A stretch of 59,703 nucleotides of DNA from CAZHTS01 sp964535315. Its GTDB lineage: Bacteria; Chloroflexota; Anaerolineae; Anaerolineales; Anaerolineaceae. Position 1 is the stretch's first letter. Every line of letters begins with the position of its first letter. Where the stretch lies: assembly GCA_964535315.1 (NCBI GenBank), contig CAZHTS010000023.1, positions 1 through 59,703 of the forward strand, in the 5' to 3' direction. Positions 25,881 to 34,850 of this stretch are shown here, one piece after another. Position numbers and translations under genes: made by a program. The notes beneath the pieces were generated by a model. The model was not told the origin of the DNA. It did no database searches and saw only the letters and a program-made list of their open reading frames with translations.

Positions 25881-26621
25881 CTATACCTGCACGCGCTTGG
25901 CAATGTCGATGCTGGTCAACATCCCACGCACGGGTTCCCGGTCCGTACCACCGGCCGTGACAAACACCACCCGGCTCTCGGCGATCTTGTTCATGGCCTC
26001 CTGAGCGTCGGCCAACGTGCCGCTTTCCTTAACCGTCGAATAAGACTTCTTGAACTCGGGGTGCTCGTCAAGCATATTTTGAATGGTCAGCGCCTCGCGT
26101 TCTTCGGGCGGGATACCCTCTTTGATGCGATACAGATATTCGATGACCCCGACGGTGTGCAACAGCGCCAGCAGGCTGTCGTCGCCGTTGAGCACCGGCA
26201 GGTAGCGGTAGCCGCGTCCCTCGAGCAGCTTGAGTGTCTCCAGCAGTTTGGTGTTGGTCGGGTCGACCGCCACCATCATCTGGCTGCGCGGCACCATGGC
26301 GTCCGTGACGGGGGTCGATTTGAGGATCTTCTCCTGGCTGGTGATCTGGCGCGTCAAACGCTCAACGCTGCGGCTGGCCGATTCAAAATTTTCTCTGGAG
26401 AAGAAAAAGGCCATTACCGTGCCGACCCAGGTGCCGAACAGCGGCAGGACAGAGTTAAAGATGAGCTGCGAACGCTCGATGGTCTTATCGTTGTTCGCCA
26501 GGATGATGATGGCGCTCAAGATTAACAGGCCAAGGATAGAAATGCCGGTAATCCCCAGCGCCAGATAGGTACGGGTCTTGTTTTGATCCACCGAACCGTT
26601 CTTGTCAGGATCTTCGTCCAT
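25881..26621 (-). CDS. Membrane protein with paired CBS domains
   Basis: 246 residues. Two membrane helices at about 22-48 and 54-74, then a short helical linker (about 78-100) and two CBS motifs from about 105 to the end (TDAMVPRSQMMVAVDPTN; RGYRYLPVLNGDDSLLALL; SRVVFVTAGGTDREPVRGMLTSIDIAKR). CBS pairs bind adenosyl ligands and commonly gate attached domains; no enzymatic or channel domain is attached here. It may be a membrane energy sensor. The promoter and terminator are its own. GGGGAGGG precedes the ATG. Confidence 0.82.
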   Translation of the reverse strand: MDEDPDKNGSVDQNKTRTYLALGITGISILGLLILSAIIILANNDKTIERSQLIFNSVLPLFGTWVGTVMAFFFSRENFESASRSVERLTRQITSQEKILKSTPVTDAMVPRSQMMVAVDPTNTKLLETLKLLEGRGYRYLPVLNGDDSLLALLHTVGVIEYLYRIKEGIPPEEREALTIQNMLDEHPEFKKSYSTVKESGTLADAQEAMNKIAESRVVFVTAGGTDREPVRGMLTSIDIAKRVQV

Positions 26622-26660
26622 CCTACCCTCCCCAAAAAACCGGATACGAAATGTATTAAA

Positions 26661-26689
26661 ACTATATTGCTTCTTGAAGGCGAAGTCAA
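26661..26689 (-). promoter_or_regulatory. Sigma70-type promoter of the CBS gene
   Basis: The minus strand reads TTGACT, a 17-base spacer, then TATAGT. The predicted start is about 34 bases before the ATG at 26621. Confidence 0.75.
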
Positions 26690-26745
26690 GAGCAAATTTT
26701 TACACAAGCCTACAAGACCGTGCGCCCGCTCTATTTCATTTCAGC

Positions 26746-26751
26746 TATAAT
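26746..26751 (+). promoter_or_regulatory. Possible -10 element of tag
   Basis: TATAAT 35 bases before the TTG start of tag. The -35 region is not recognisable. Confidence 0.4.
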
Positions 26752-26785
26752 GTCTTTAACGTTTTCTTTCCAAGCGAGGTGCACA

Positions 26786-27328
26786 TTGTCCAGTTATTGC
26801 CAGGCCGCCCAGACCCACCCCTTACACAAATACTACCACGACCACGAATACGGCTTCCCGCTGCACAACGACGCCGCCCTGTTTGAGCGCCTGGCGCTGG
26901 AGATCAACCAGGCCGGTCTGTCCTGGACGACCATCCTGGCCAAACAGGCCGCCTTCCACCACGCCTTCGACGGTTTTGCCATCGACCGGGTGGCGGCTTA
27001 CGGCGAAAGCGACCAGGTCCGCCTGCTGGCAGACGCCGGCATCATCCGCAACCGGCGCAAGATACAGGCGGTGATCGAAAACGCCCGCCGGCTGCTGGCG
27101 CTGAACGAGCGCTACGGCTCGTTTGCCGGCTGGCTGGATCACCATCACCCACTGCCCAAGGAGGCGTGGGTCAGGTTGTTTAAGCAGACCTTTGTCTTTA
27201 CCGGCGGCGAGATCGTCGGCGAATTCCTGACCAGCACCGGGTATCTGCCGGGAGCGCACGCCGCCGATTGCCCGGTCTACGCCCAGATCGCCGGCCTGAA
27301 CCCGCCCTGGATGCGACCCGCAAAGTGA
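26786..27328 (+). CDS. tag: 3-methyladenine DNA glycosylase I
   Basis: 180 residues from a TTG at 26786 with GAGGTG 6 bases upstream; this start places Cys4 (SSYC) where the family has its N-terminal zinc Cys. Marks: YYHDHEYGFPLHNDAALFERLALE, QAGLSWTTIL, FDGFAIDRVA, IIRNRRKIQAV, and the C-terminal zinc pair H-x3-C in AHAADCPVY. Tag removes 3-methyladenine from alkylated DNA by a helix-hairpin-helix base-flipping fold. The next gene starts 7 bases later and is likely co-transcribed. Confidence 0.92.
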   Translation: MSSYCQAAQTHPLHKYYHDHEYGFPLHNDAALFERLALEINQAGLSWTTILAKQAAFHHAFDGFAIDRVAAYGESDQVRLLADAGIIRNRRKIQAVIENARRLLALNERYGSFAGWLDHHHPLPKEAWVRLFKQTFVFTGGEIVGEFLTSTGYLPGAHAADCPVYAQIAGLNPPWMRPAK

Positions 27329-27335
27329 GGCAGTC

Positions 27336-28157
27336 ATGAAATACGGTTTTGTCCTGCCGGGCGGCGACGCCCGTACCGCTGCCGAACTGGCCGCCGCCGC
27401 CGAAACGGCCGGCTGGGACGGATTCTTCGTCTGGGAGGCCGTGTGGGGCGTCGATCCGTGGGTGTCGCTGGCAGCAGCCGCCATGCTCACCGAACGCATA
27501 CGCCTGGGCACCCTGCTCACCCCCCTGCCGCTGCGCAAACCGTGGAAACTGGCCGGCGAAACCGCCACGCTGGACAACCTGTGCAACGGCCGGCTGATCC
27601 TGTCGGTCGGGCTGGGGGCGGTAGACACCGGTTTCGCCAACTTTGGCGAGCCGGTCGAGCGTAAGACGCGCGCCGAATTGTTAGACGAAGGGCTGGAAAT
27701 CCTGACCGGCCTGTGGCGCGGCCAACCCTACGCCTTTGACGGCCAACATTACCACCTCCGGCCCACCGATTTTCCCCCACCCCCGCCGCCGGTGCAGCAA
27801 CCGCGCATCCCCATCTGGGTGGTGGGCGCCTGGCCGCGCCCACCCTCGATGCAGCGCGCCCTGCGCTGGGATGGGCTATTGCCGGTCAAAATGGATACCG
27901 GCGGCCAGTTCGCCCAACTCACCCCACAGGATGTGGCCGAGATGGCGGCCTACACCGCCGCCCGGCGCGACCCACAGCAGCCCTACGACATCATCGTCGA
28001 AGGGCTGACCCCCGGCGACGACGCCCGGCATTCCGCCGAGATCGTCCGGCCGTGGGCAACGGCCGGGGCGACCTGGTGGATCGAGGCCATGTGGGAAGAT
28101 CGCGACCCCGACCACGTGCGCAAACGCATCCTGCAAGGGCCCCCCAGAATCGAATAA
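27336..28157 (+). CDS. LLM-class flavin-dependent oxidoreductase
   Basis: 273 residues, a TIM-barrel luciferase-like protein. Features: MKYGFVLPGGDARTAAELAAAAE, WDGFFVWEAVWGVDPWVSL, RIRLGTLLTPLPLRKPWKLA, LDNLCNGRLILSVGLGA, and EGLTPGDDA. Such enzymes use FMN or coenzyme F420; the substrate cannot be told. GAGGCAG precedes the ATG. It is clustered with tag but has no clear functional link to it. Confidence 0.85.
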   Translation: MKYGFVLPGGDARTAAELAAAAETAGWDGFFVWEAVWGVDPWVSLAAAAMLTERIRLGTLLTPLPLRKPWKLAGETATLDNLCNGRLILSVGLGAVDTGFANFGEPVERKTRAELLDEGLEILTGLWRGQPYAFDGQHYHLRPTDFPPPPPPVQQPRIPIWVVGAWPRPPSMQRALRWDGLLPVKMDTGGQFAQLTPQDVAEMAAYTAARRDPQQPYDIIVEGLTPGDDARHSAEIVRPWATAGATWWIEAMWEDRDPDHVRKRILQGPPRIE

Positions 28158-28212
28158 CGCACAGGCAGAAAGCAGGTCTCATGTTTATCGTCCAATCCGC
28201 AGCGGGGGAAGT

Positions 28213-30138
28213 GTGAGGTTCACACGGCTACGCCAATGGCTGTGTGTGCTGGCGCTGGCGTTTAGCGTGCAATGCGTCCTGCTGCCCGGCAGCCAACAGC
28301 CGGCCAGCGTCGACCAACCTGCCCCGCGGGGTACTGCACGCATCACGTCTGCCAACGCTGCCCGCCTGGCCGAACTGGTGCGCTGGCAGGAGGGCATCCT
28401 CAATCAGGTGGCCTACTCCCCCGACGGCGCCTGGGTGGCGGCGGCCACCTCGCTGGGCGTCTCGCTGATCGACATCGACCTGCCTGCCCAGGTACAGTTC
28501 ATCGAAACAGGCGGAACGCTGGCGGTCGCTTTCTCCCCCGATCAGCGCACGCTGGCGCTTGGCCTTCCCGACGGTCGGGTCGAGCTACGCGACATCAACA
28601 ACGGTCTGCCGCTGCTGGAATTAAATGGGCATACCCGCCCGGTCTCCAGCCTGCTGTTCTCCCCGGACGGAGAAATCCTGTTCTCGGGCGGCGGCGACGG
28701 TTTCGTGCGCTCCTGGCGGGTCGCGGACGGCGAAGCGCTGGCGCGTTACGTCACGCCACAGGCAGAACGACTGGCGCTCTCTCCCGACCGGCAAACGCTG
28801 GCCACCAGCAGCGGACAGGAAATCTTCCTGTGGCGGCTGTCCGATGGGGTTTTGCTGCACACCCTGCGCCGGCATACCCGTCCGGTAACCGCCCTGGCCT
28901 TTGCCCCCGACGGCCTGGCGCTGATCTCGTCCAGCCTGGACGGCAACGCCATCCTCTGGCAGTTGGATAACGGCGGTGTGGCGCGGATATTGAGCTACGA
29001 TACAAGCGGGGTCGTGGCGGTACGTTTCGACCCGCAAGGCGACCGGGTGAGCGGCGTGACGCGCAGCGGCCGGGTGCTGACCTGGGCGCTGGCAAACGGC
29101 AGGGTGATACAGAATTCGCGCATGATGCCGATCAAACCTGAGATGGCGGTCTTCGCCGATACGCTGTCTCAAATCATCGTCGCCAACCCCTACGGCGCCG
29201 TCGTCCGCCTGGACACCCACAACCAGTCCTATCTGGGGCTGTGGGTCGGCCTCTTCGGCGGGCAGCTCAACGCCCTGGCCTTCCGCCCGGGAGGGCGGGT
29301 GATGCTTTCCGGCGAAGAAGACGGCACCATCTGGTATTGGAACCTCATGCGCGGCAGCCCCGAGTGGACCGGCGATCTGGAATCCGGCGCCATCACCAGC
29401 ATGGCCCTCTCGGCGGACGGCAGGATACTCGCCACCGGAACCGAACAGGGGATTCTGGAATTGTGGTGGTTTTACACCGGCACGATGATCTACTGGCGCC
29501 AGGAACATGGCTCCGCCATCGATCAGTTGTCCTTCTCGCCCGACGGCACACTGCTGGCCTCTTCGGGCGAAGACGGGACGCGCCTGTGGCGCGTTCAAGA
29601 CGGCTTTATGGTGCGCCGGCTGGAGGCGCGCTGTCTGGCCTTTCTGCGCGACGGGGGCAGCATGGTGGTCGGCCAGCAGAATGGAGAGGTGCAAATCTGG
29701 GCGCCCAACGGCGGACTGCCGCAAACCGTGACCCACCTGTCGGGGGTGCGCCGGTTGCTGTCCTCCCCCGACGGGCGTTTCCTGGCGGTGAGCGCATCCG
29801 GCGAGCGGCGCATCCGGCCGGCCGGCGTCTATCTGTTTCGCACCGCCGACTGGTCGCTGGCGCGCACATTCTGGCCCGCCCGGGCGGTGGACGCGCTGAA
29901 TTTCTCACACGATGGCAGCCTGCTGGCGCTGGCCGCCGGCGCCGAGATCGATGTCTGGGACGTGACCCGCGGTGAGCTGCTCAGCCGCCTGCAAGGACAC
30001 AGCGCCGCGGTCACCGATCTCCAATTTGGGCGCAACGGACGTTTCCTGGGATCCACCTCACAGGATGGTTCGCTGCGCCTGTGGGGCATTCCGTTGCAAG
30101 ACGGCGCCCCGCTGCTGGAGCAGTTGTTCCTGCCGTAA
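28213..30138 (+). CDS. Exported WD40 beta-propeller protein
   Basis: 641 residues from a GTG start. An N-terminal hydrophobic segment (RLRQWLCVLALAFSVQCVLLPG) predicts export and possibly lipid attachment at SVQC, although that lipobox is weak. From about 50 to the end are many WD40 repeats, for example FSPDQRTLALGLPDGRVELRDI and HTRPVSSLLFSPDGEILFSGGGDG, probably two propellers. It has no TPR module, unlike the two WD40 proteins near the left end. The GTG overlaps the stop of a 12-codon open frame (28181-28216) that has its own ATG, which could couple translation. Role unknown, likely scaffold. Confidence 0.82.
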   Translation: MRFTRLRQWLCVLALAFSVQCVLLPGSQQPASVDQPAPRGTARITSANAARLAELVRWQEGILNQVAYSPDGAWVAAATSLGVSLIDIDLPAQVQFIETGGTLAVAFSPDQRTLALGLPDGRVELRDINNGLPLLELNGHTRPVSSLLFSPDGEILFSGGGDGFVRSWRVADGEALARYVTPQAERLALSPDRQTLATSSGQEIFLWRLSDGVLLHTLRRHTRPVTALAFAPDGLALISSSLDGNAILWQLDNGGVARILSYDTSGVVAVRFDPQGDRVSGVTRSGRVLTWALANGRVIQNSRMMPIKPEMAVFADTLSQIIVANPYGAVVRLDTHNQSYLGLWVGLFGGQLNALAFRPGGRVMLSGEEDGTIWYWNLMRGSPEWTGDLESGAITSMALSADGRILATGTEQGILELWWFYTGTMIYWRQEHGSAIDQLSFSPDGTLLASSGEDGTRLWRVQDGFMVRRLEARCLAFLRDGGSMVVGQQNGEVQIWAPNGGLPQTVTHLSGVRRLLSSPDGRFLAVSASGERRIRPAGVYLFRTADWSLARTFWPARAVDALNFSHDGSLLALAAGAEIDVWDVTRGELLSRLQGHSAAVTDLQFGRNGRFLGSTSQDGSLRLWGIPLQDGAPLLEQLFLP

Positions 30139-30173
30139 AAATAACCGGCTCAGATAGTGGAAGTGGAGGCTCT

Positions 30174-31292
30174 ATGCAAACCGATCAGGCCCCAACAACG
30201 GGCAACCGCCCTCTGGATTTTGTGACACACCGTATCTCCCCGTTGCAGATCACCCAAACGGGGGTCGAACTGGCCGGGCAACTGCTCGACCTGAAAGAGG
30301 AAATTGATTTTGGCGCAGGGCTCGAACGTATTGCCGTGCAATACCTGGCCGAACAGGTACACACGTACGAACAACTGACCCACGGTGAATGCCGGCCGCA
30401 GCTGGCCGCGCTGCTCTACCTGATCAGCGGCTATCGCCCGGCGTTGGATCTGTATTTTCCTATCACCAGGGTATTGAGCAGCGCAGAACGACAACGCTTC
30501 GACGCCCTGGTCGAGCAGATTGCCTTTCTCCCCGAGTTCGACCTGCAACTGATCGACGAGCAGGGCAACAACATCATCGAACAGCTGCCCGAAGACGCCG
30601 TGCTGGTGGTGGCCGGACACCTGGCCGAGATTTTCTTCTACCGCCAGGACATTCTGGAACGTTTCTTTGCCCAGCCGCGCCATCTGCGTCTGTACACCCG
30701 TCACGAGGCTTTCGTCCAGGACGGCGGCGTAGCCGGCGGCGATTATCACCCCGAATACCAGAGCGTGCGGCTGGAGCTTGCGCGCCTGTACGAAGGCTTT
30801 TACGATCAGACGCCCGGTGTGGCGCCCTTCTTGCACGAGTTTGGTCACATGCTGGAACACTTCGACCCGCCCTCGGCCGGAATGATGCTGCACGGCGAAG
30901 GGTTGCTGCCCGGGTTGAGCCCGGATCACGGGCAGATCTATACCCCGGCGGCGCGCCGGGCATTCCTGGCCGGCAAACGTCTCGAACTGGAACGTTACCT
31001 GGCCTGGCACGAGGGCCGCGCCGCAGCCGGCGACCCACTACCGGTCGGGCACCCCTACGTGTTCCGCAACGACACCGAATTCATCGCCGGCTATTTTGAG
31101 ATGTTCTTCCGCAACCCCAATTACTTTGCCGCGCTCAACCCGCAGCTCTTTTCTGCCTTCGCCGGGCTGTTCAATTACGACCCCCGCCCGGCCTGGCCGC
31201 AGGACTTCTCCGGTTACATCGAAGAAAACCGGCAGGTATACGTGCCCGGCGCGCCCCCACCTGCGCCGGGGTTGACCCTGCCGGAGGATTGA
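30174..31292 (+). CDS. MtfA-like zinc-dependent peptidase
   Basis: 372 residues from the ATG with GTGGAGG upstream. The catalytic half resembles the MtfA/zinc-dependent peptidase family: LHEFGHMLEHFD gives HExxH (His221, Glu222, His225). After it comes the late family signature TEFIAGYFEMFFRNPNYFAALNPQLFSAFAGLFNYDP, quoted here only as a landmark, with Glu302 or Glu309 as the third ligand. In the family this late part is usually EFFAVxxExFF. The first half (1-160) is not recognised and is longer than usual. No signal peptide, so probably cytosolic. In E. coli MtfA modifies glucose-uptake control by binding Mlc; nothing here supports that role. The WD40 gene lies 35 bases upstream. Confidence 0.72.
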   Translation: MQTDQAPTTGNRPLDFVTHRISPLQITQTGVELAGQLLDLKEEIDFGAGLERIAVQYLAEQVHTYEQLTHGECRPQLAALLYLISGYRPALDLYFPITRVLSSAERQRFDALVEQIAFLPEFDLQLIDEQGNNIIEQLPEDAVLVVAGHLAEIFFYRQDILERFFAQPRHLRLYTRHEAFVQDGGVAGGDYHPEYQSVRLELARLYEGFYDQTPGVAPFLHEFGHMLEHFDPPSAGMMLHGEGLLPGLSPDHGQIYTPAARRAFLAGKRLELERYLAWHEGRAAAGDPLPVGHPYVFRNDTEFIAGYFEMFFRNPNYFAALNPQLFSAFAGLFNYDPRPAWPQDFSGYIEENRQVYVPGAPPPAPGLTLPED

Positions 31293-31315
31293 AACGGCAA
31301 AACGAAACGACCGGC

Positions 31316-32980
31316 CTATAACAAGGGGTAATGGATGCGCGGTTTCCGGCGCGCCACCACCTGTTCGGCCACGTGGGCGATGCCAAACAACAGATGCTCT
31401 TCCCAATGACGGCCCATAGCCTGTAACCCGACCGGCAGCCCCTGTTCGTCATACCCGGCCGGAAAACTGATGGCCGGCAAACCGGTCAGGTTACCGGGGA
31501 AGGCGTAACGCATCAATTCGGTGTCGCTGCCCAGGTCCGACCAGCCGCCGGCCGGCGCGCCGGCCGGTAACAACGGGGCGGTGATGGCCGTGCCGGGGGT
31601 AAGAATGGCGTCCACCTCTTTAAACGCCTCGGCGAAAATGGCCAGCGCCCGGGTGCGCATGCGCTGCGCCTGAAGATAATCGCTGGCGGTCAGGGCCTCG
31701 CCCAACACCAGGCTCAGCCGCACCGAGGCGCCCTGCAACCTGCGCTGGCGGCGGTGCGGCTGCATGCACACCGCCATCTCGGCCAGGATGGTGATGGCGT
31801 GAGCGATGCGCATCTCGTCCAGTTCAGGGATCTCGATCTCACGGATGGTCGCGCCGGCCTTGCCCAACTGGCGTAGCATTTCCTTGCAAACGGCCGCCAC
31901 GCCCGGGCTGGCGTGCTCGAACCACGCCGGGTAAATACCCAGAGTCACACCGTTCAGGCGGGTGCGATTCCAACCTTCCAGGCGCGGCGGCGGCTGGACG
32001 AGCGAATTGGGGTCACGCCCATCTGGCCCGGCGATCAAGGCATAGGCCAGGGCCACGTCCGCCACACTGGCGCCGAGCGGGCCGAGGTGCGCCACGCTCC
32101 AACACAGCGGGGCCGCGCCGGCCTCGCTCACCCGCCCGTAGGTGGGTTTGATGCCGACCACTCCGCACAAAGTCGCCGGGATACGGATGGAACCGCCGCC
32201 GTCGGCGCCGATAGCCAGCGGGCACAAACCGGCAGCCACCGCCGCAGCCGAGCCGCTCGAACTGCCGCCGGTATCGCGCAACGGGTCGTGCGGGTTGCGT
32301 ACATGTCCGTGGTTGGCGTTGCTGCCGTTGGGGTTGATGCCAATCTCGTGCATGTTGGTTTTGCCGATCAACAAGGCCCCCGCAGCGCGCAGCCGCGCCA
32401 CCACACTGGCATCCTGCGCCGCCGGCGCACTGCCCAGAAAACGCGTGCCGACCGTGGTCGGGTAGGGCGTCTGGTCAATCTCATCCTTAATTGCCACCGG
32501 CACGCCGTCCAACAGACTGAGCGGCTGCCCGGCGCGCAGCCGTTTCTCGGCGCGCTCGGCCTGGGCCAAAACATCCCGGCGATCGACGGCGATAAAGGCG
32601 CGCAGCGGCGGGTCGGCCTGCTCGCTGGCATCGATGGCCGCCAGCACTTTTTCTGCCACCTGGAGCGGCGAACAATCTCCTCGCCGGTAAGCGGCGGCGT
32701 AGGCGCCAACGGTGACGTAGGGAAAGCCCTCCGGCAAAGCGCCCGGTTCAACCGCCTCAACCGGCGCAGCGGCGCCCGCCGCCGGCGACGATTTGAGCGG
32801 ATAAAAGGTCGGCGTCTCGTGTAACACCACCCTGCGTAAATACGGGATACCGCCATTCTCGAGCAGGCTGTTAATCAACAGGGCGCGTCCGGCGCGATTC
32901 TCGGCCGTTTGGGCAAAAGCAGACAGCCCAAAACCGGTCAGTTTGGGTAACTGCAAGGATTTTAGATTGTAACGGCTCAT
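31316..32980 (-). CDS. Amidase signature family enzyme
   Basis: 554 residues. The amidase-signature Ser-cisSer-Lys triad is visible: Lys in VAIKDEIDQ, cis-Ser in TGGSSSGSAAAVAAG, nucleophile Ser in GADGGGSIRIPA. KPTYGRVS and PLGASVADVALAY follow as in the family. An extra N-terminal region of about 90 residues precedes it. These enzymes hydrolyse amides; the substrate is unknown. The ATG at 32980 has TGAGGAG before it. It lies alone between the MtfA-like gene (convergent, 23 bases) and the signalling operon. It is clearly not the GatA encoded at the right end. Confidence 0.88.
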   Translation of the reverse strand: MSRYNLKSLQLPKLTGFGLSAFAQTAENRAGRALLINSLLENGGIPYLRRVVLHETPTFYPLKSSPAAGAAAPVEAVEPGALPEGFPYVTVGAYAAAYRRGDCSPLQVAEKVLAAIDASEQADPPLRAFIAVDRRDVLAQAERAEKRLRAGQPLSLLDGVPVAIKDEIDQTPYPTTVGTRFLGSAPAAQDASVVARLRAAGALLIGKTNMHEIGINPNGSNANHGHVRNPHDPLRDTGGSSSGSAAAVAAGLCPLAIGADGGGSIRIPATLCGVVGIKPTYGRVSEAGAAPLCWSVAHLGPLGASVADVALAYALIAGPDGRDPNSLVQPPPRLEGWNRTRLNGVTLGIYPAWFEHASPGVAAVCKEMLRQLGKAGATIREIEIPELDEMRIAHAITILAEMAVCMQPHRRQRRLQGASVRLSLVLGEALTASDYLQAQRMRTRALAIFAEAFKEVDAILTPGTAITAPLLPAGAPAGGWSDLGSDTELMRYAFPGNLTGLPAISFPAGYDEQGLPVGLQAMGRHWEEHLLFGIAHVAEQVVARRKPRIHYPLL

Positions 32981-33031
32981 GGGAGGCTCCTCAGGCTTTA
33001 TTCTAGCATGAAACCTCCGCGGTCTGGGCCG

Positions 33032-34402
33032 TTACGCCGTGGCAACAATACGCAAAAAGGCGTCTACCACTTCGGGATCAAAGCTCTTGCCGGACTCCTG
33101 GCGCAAATAAGACACCACCTCTTCCACCGGCCAGGCCGGGCGGTAGACGCGGTCGTGCATCAACGCGTCCCAACAGTCGATCACTGCAAAAATGCGCGCC
33201 GCCAGGGGGATCTCAACGCCGCACAAGCCTTTGGGATAGCCGCTGCCGTCCCAGCGCTCGTGATGATAATAGGGGATGTCCAACGCCGGTTTAAGGTAGG
33301 CAATTCCGGCCAGCAGCCGGTAGGCGTAGCTGGGATGCTGGCGCATAATCATTTTCTCTTCGGGGTTGAGTGGGCCGGGTTTCAGCAGGATATTATCGGG
33401 CAGGCCCATCTTGCCAATATCGTGCAGCAAGGCGCCGCGGCGAATGTGGGTCAGGTCCTCGCCATCCACCCCCAACACCCGCGCCAGCTGCTCGGTCAAA
33501 TCCACCACGCGCTTGCTGTGCCCGGCGGTTTCCTGCTCGCGCAATTCCAGGGCACGTGACCAGCCCTCCAGGGTGGCGTCGTAGGCGTTTGCCAGATTGC
33601 GGTGCGCCTGCAAAATTTCGGCCTCGGCGCGCTTGCGCTCGGTAATATCACGAGCGTTGATCACCAGCCCGGCCACGCTGGGTGTGTCCAACAGGTTGGC
33701 GGTGATGGTCTCCAGATACAGCCATTCGCCGGCGCTGGAACAGATGCGAAACTCGGCGTTTGCCGGCGCATCCGAACAGGCCAACACCTGTTCAAAACTA
33801 CGCTGGAGGGCAACCACATCCTCAGGATGGACAAAATCCAACACCTTCTGTTCGAGATAATGTTCCGGGGCATAACCCAAAATGGTCTGTACCGAGGGGC
33901 TGATAAACTGAATCACCCCCTCAGCGCTCAAAACGGTGATGATATCAGAAGAATTCTGGATCAGGCTGCGAAAACGCTCCTCGTTGTAACGCACCTGTTG
34001 CTCCGCCTGTTTACGCTGGCGGCGCTCCTCGGCCTCGCGCAGTTCGCGCTCCACTGCCACCCCCAGGCGCGCCAGGTTGTTTTTCATCAGGTAATCGTGA
34101 GCGCCGGCCTTCATCATCTCCACCGCCGTCGCCTCACCAATAGTGCCCGAAATCACGATGAAAGGAATATCCAGGTCCTTTTCCTTGTACAGTTGCAGAG
34201 CGGCCAGGCCGCTAAACTGCGGCAGGGCGTAGTCCGAGAGCACCACATCCCAGTTCTGCTCCTCAAGCGCGGTCAGCATACTGGGGCGGGTCTGCACCCT
34301 GTGGTGCACCAACTGGTACCCCCCGCGCCGCAACTCGTGCAAGACGAACAAAGCATCATCCTCGGAGTCTTCAACCAATAGAACGCGCAACGACTGCAAC
34401 AT
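33032..34402 (-). CDS. Response regulator with PAS and HD-GYP phosphodiesterase domains
   Basis: 456 residues. Receiver domain at 5-125 with acidic pocket EDSEDD and phospho-acceptor Asp57 (VLSDYALP). A coiled linker leads to a PAS domain (about 135-265). The HD-GYP domain follows (about 280-450): TAGHSKRV, LLHDIGK, HHERWDGSGYPKGL and AVIDCWDAL. The metal-binding and GYP residues are present, so it probably cleaves c-di-GMP. A diguanylate cyclase lies at 43174-45249. It is last of the three-gene operon with the kinase and the small receiver, 13 bases after the latter. Confidence 0.93.
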   Translation of the reverse strand: MLQSLRVLLVEDSEDDALFVLHELRRGGYQLVHHRVQTRPSMLTALEEQNWDVVLSDYALPQFSGLAALQLYKEKDLDIPFIVISGTIGEATAVEMMKAGAHDYLMKNNLARLGVAVERELREAEERRQRKQAEQQVRYNEERFRSLIQNSSDIITVLSAEGVIQFISPSVQTILGYAPEHYLEQKVLDFVHPEDVVALQRSFEQVLACSDAPANAEFRICSSAGEWLYLETITANLLDTPSVAGLVINARDITERKRAEAEILQAHRNLANAYDATLEGWSRALELREQETAGHSKRVVDLTEQLARVLGVDGEDLTHIRRGALLHDIGKMGLPDNILLKPGPLNPEEKMIMRQHPSYAYRLLAGIAYLKPALDIPYYHHERWDGSGYPKGLCGVEIPLAARIFAVIDCWDALMHDRVYRPAWPVEEVVSYLRQESGKSFDPEVVDAFLRIVATA

Positions 34403-34415
34403 ACGACGCTCCGGC

Positions 34416-34850
34416 CTATTTCGGCGATTCGTTCACCATCAGCCAGTATACCCCCAACATCCCCACGGCTTTGACAAAATCCTCAAACGTTACCGGTTTA
34501 CACACATAACTGTTGGTGCCCAACTGATACCCCTTGAGGATATCCTGATCTTCATTGGAAGAAGTCAGGATCACGACCGGCACGGTGCGGGTACGCACGT
34601 CGGAACGCACGCGGCGCAACACCTCCAGGCCATCGACACGTGGCAGTTTGATGTCGAGCATGATGAGCATTGGCGTCTGTTCGGACGCCGGGTTGGCCAG
34701 CGCGCCTGAGCCGAACAGAAAATCCAGCGCTTCAACCCCGTCGTGCGCCACAATGATGGGGTTGGCAATGTTGTGTTTGCGTAACGCCCGCAGCGTCAAC
34801 GCTTCATCATCCGGATTATCTTCAACCAGAAGAATGACGCCCTCTTTCAT
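34416..34850 (-). CDS. Single-domain response regulator (Rcp1-like)
   Basis: 144 residues from the ATG at 34850, which overlaps the kinase stop (ATGA). A receiver only: VEDNPDDEAL, phospho-acceptor Asp66 (MLDIKLP), Thr in VVILTSS, Lys in YVCKPVTFEDF. No output domain. The DNPDDE acidic pocket and lengthened alpha4 region are typical of receivers paired with phytochrome-like or PAS kinases. It is the likely partner of the kinase upstream. Confidence 0.93.
   Translation of the reverse strand: MKEGVILLVEDNPDDEALTLRALRKHNIANPIIVAHDGVEALDFLFGSGALANPASEQTPMLIMLDIKLPRVDGLEVLRRVRSDVRTRTVPVVILTSSNEDQDILKGYQLGTNSYVCKPVTFEDFVKAVGMLGVYWLMVNESPK

Noticed and set aside
30174..31292. Anthrax lethal-factor-like (ATLF) assignment for the HEFGH protein
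   Set aside because: The late TEF-x6-EMFF and final DP pattern fits MtfA better.
31316..32980. Second GatA
   Set aside because: It has the amidase triad but an extra N-terminal region and lacks the GatA-type KPTYGRVSRYGL context; gatA itself is next to gatC at the right end.
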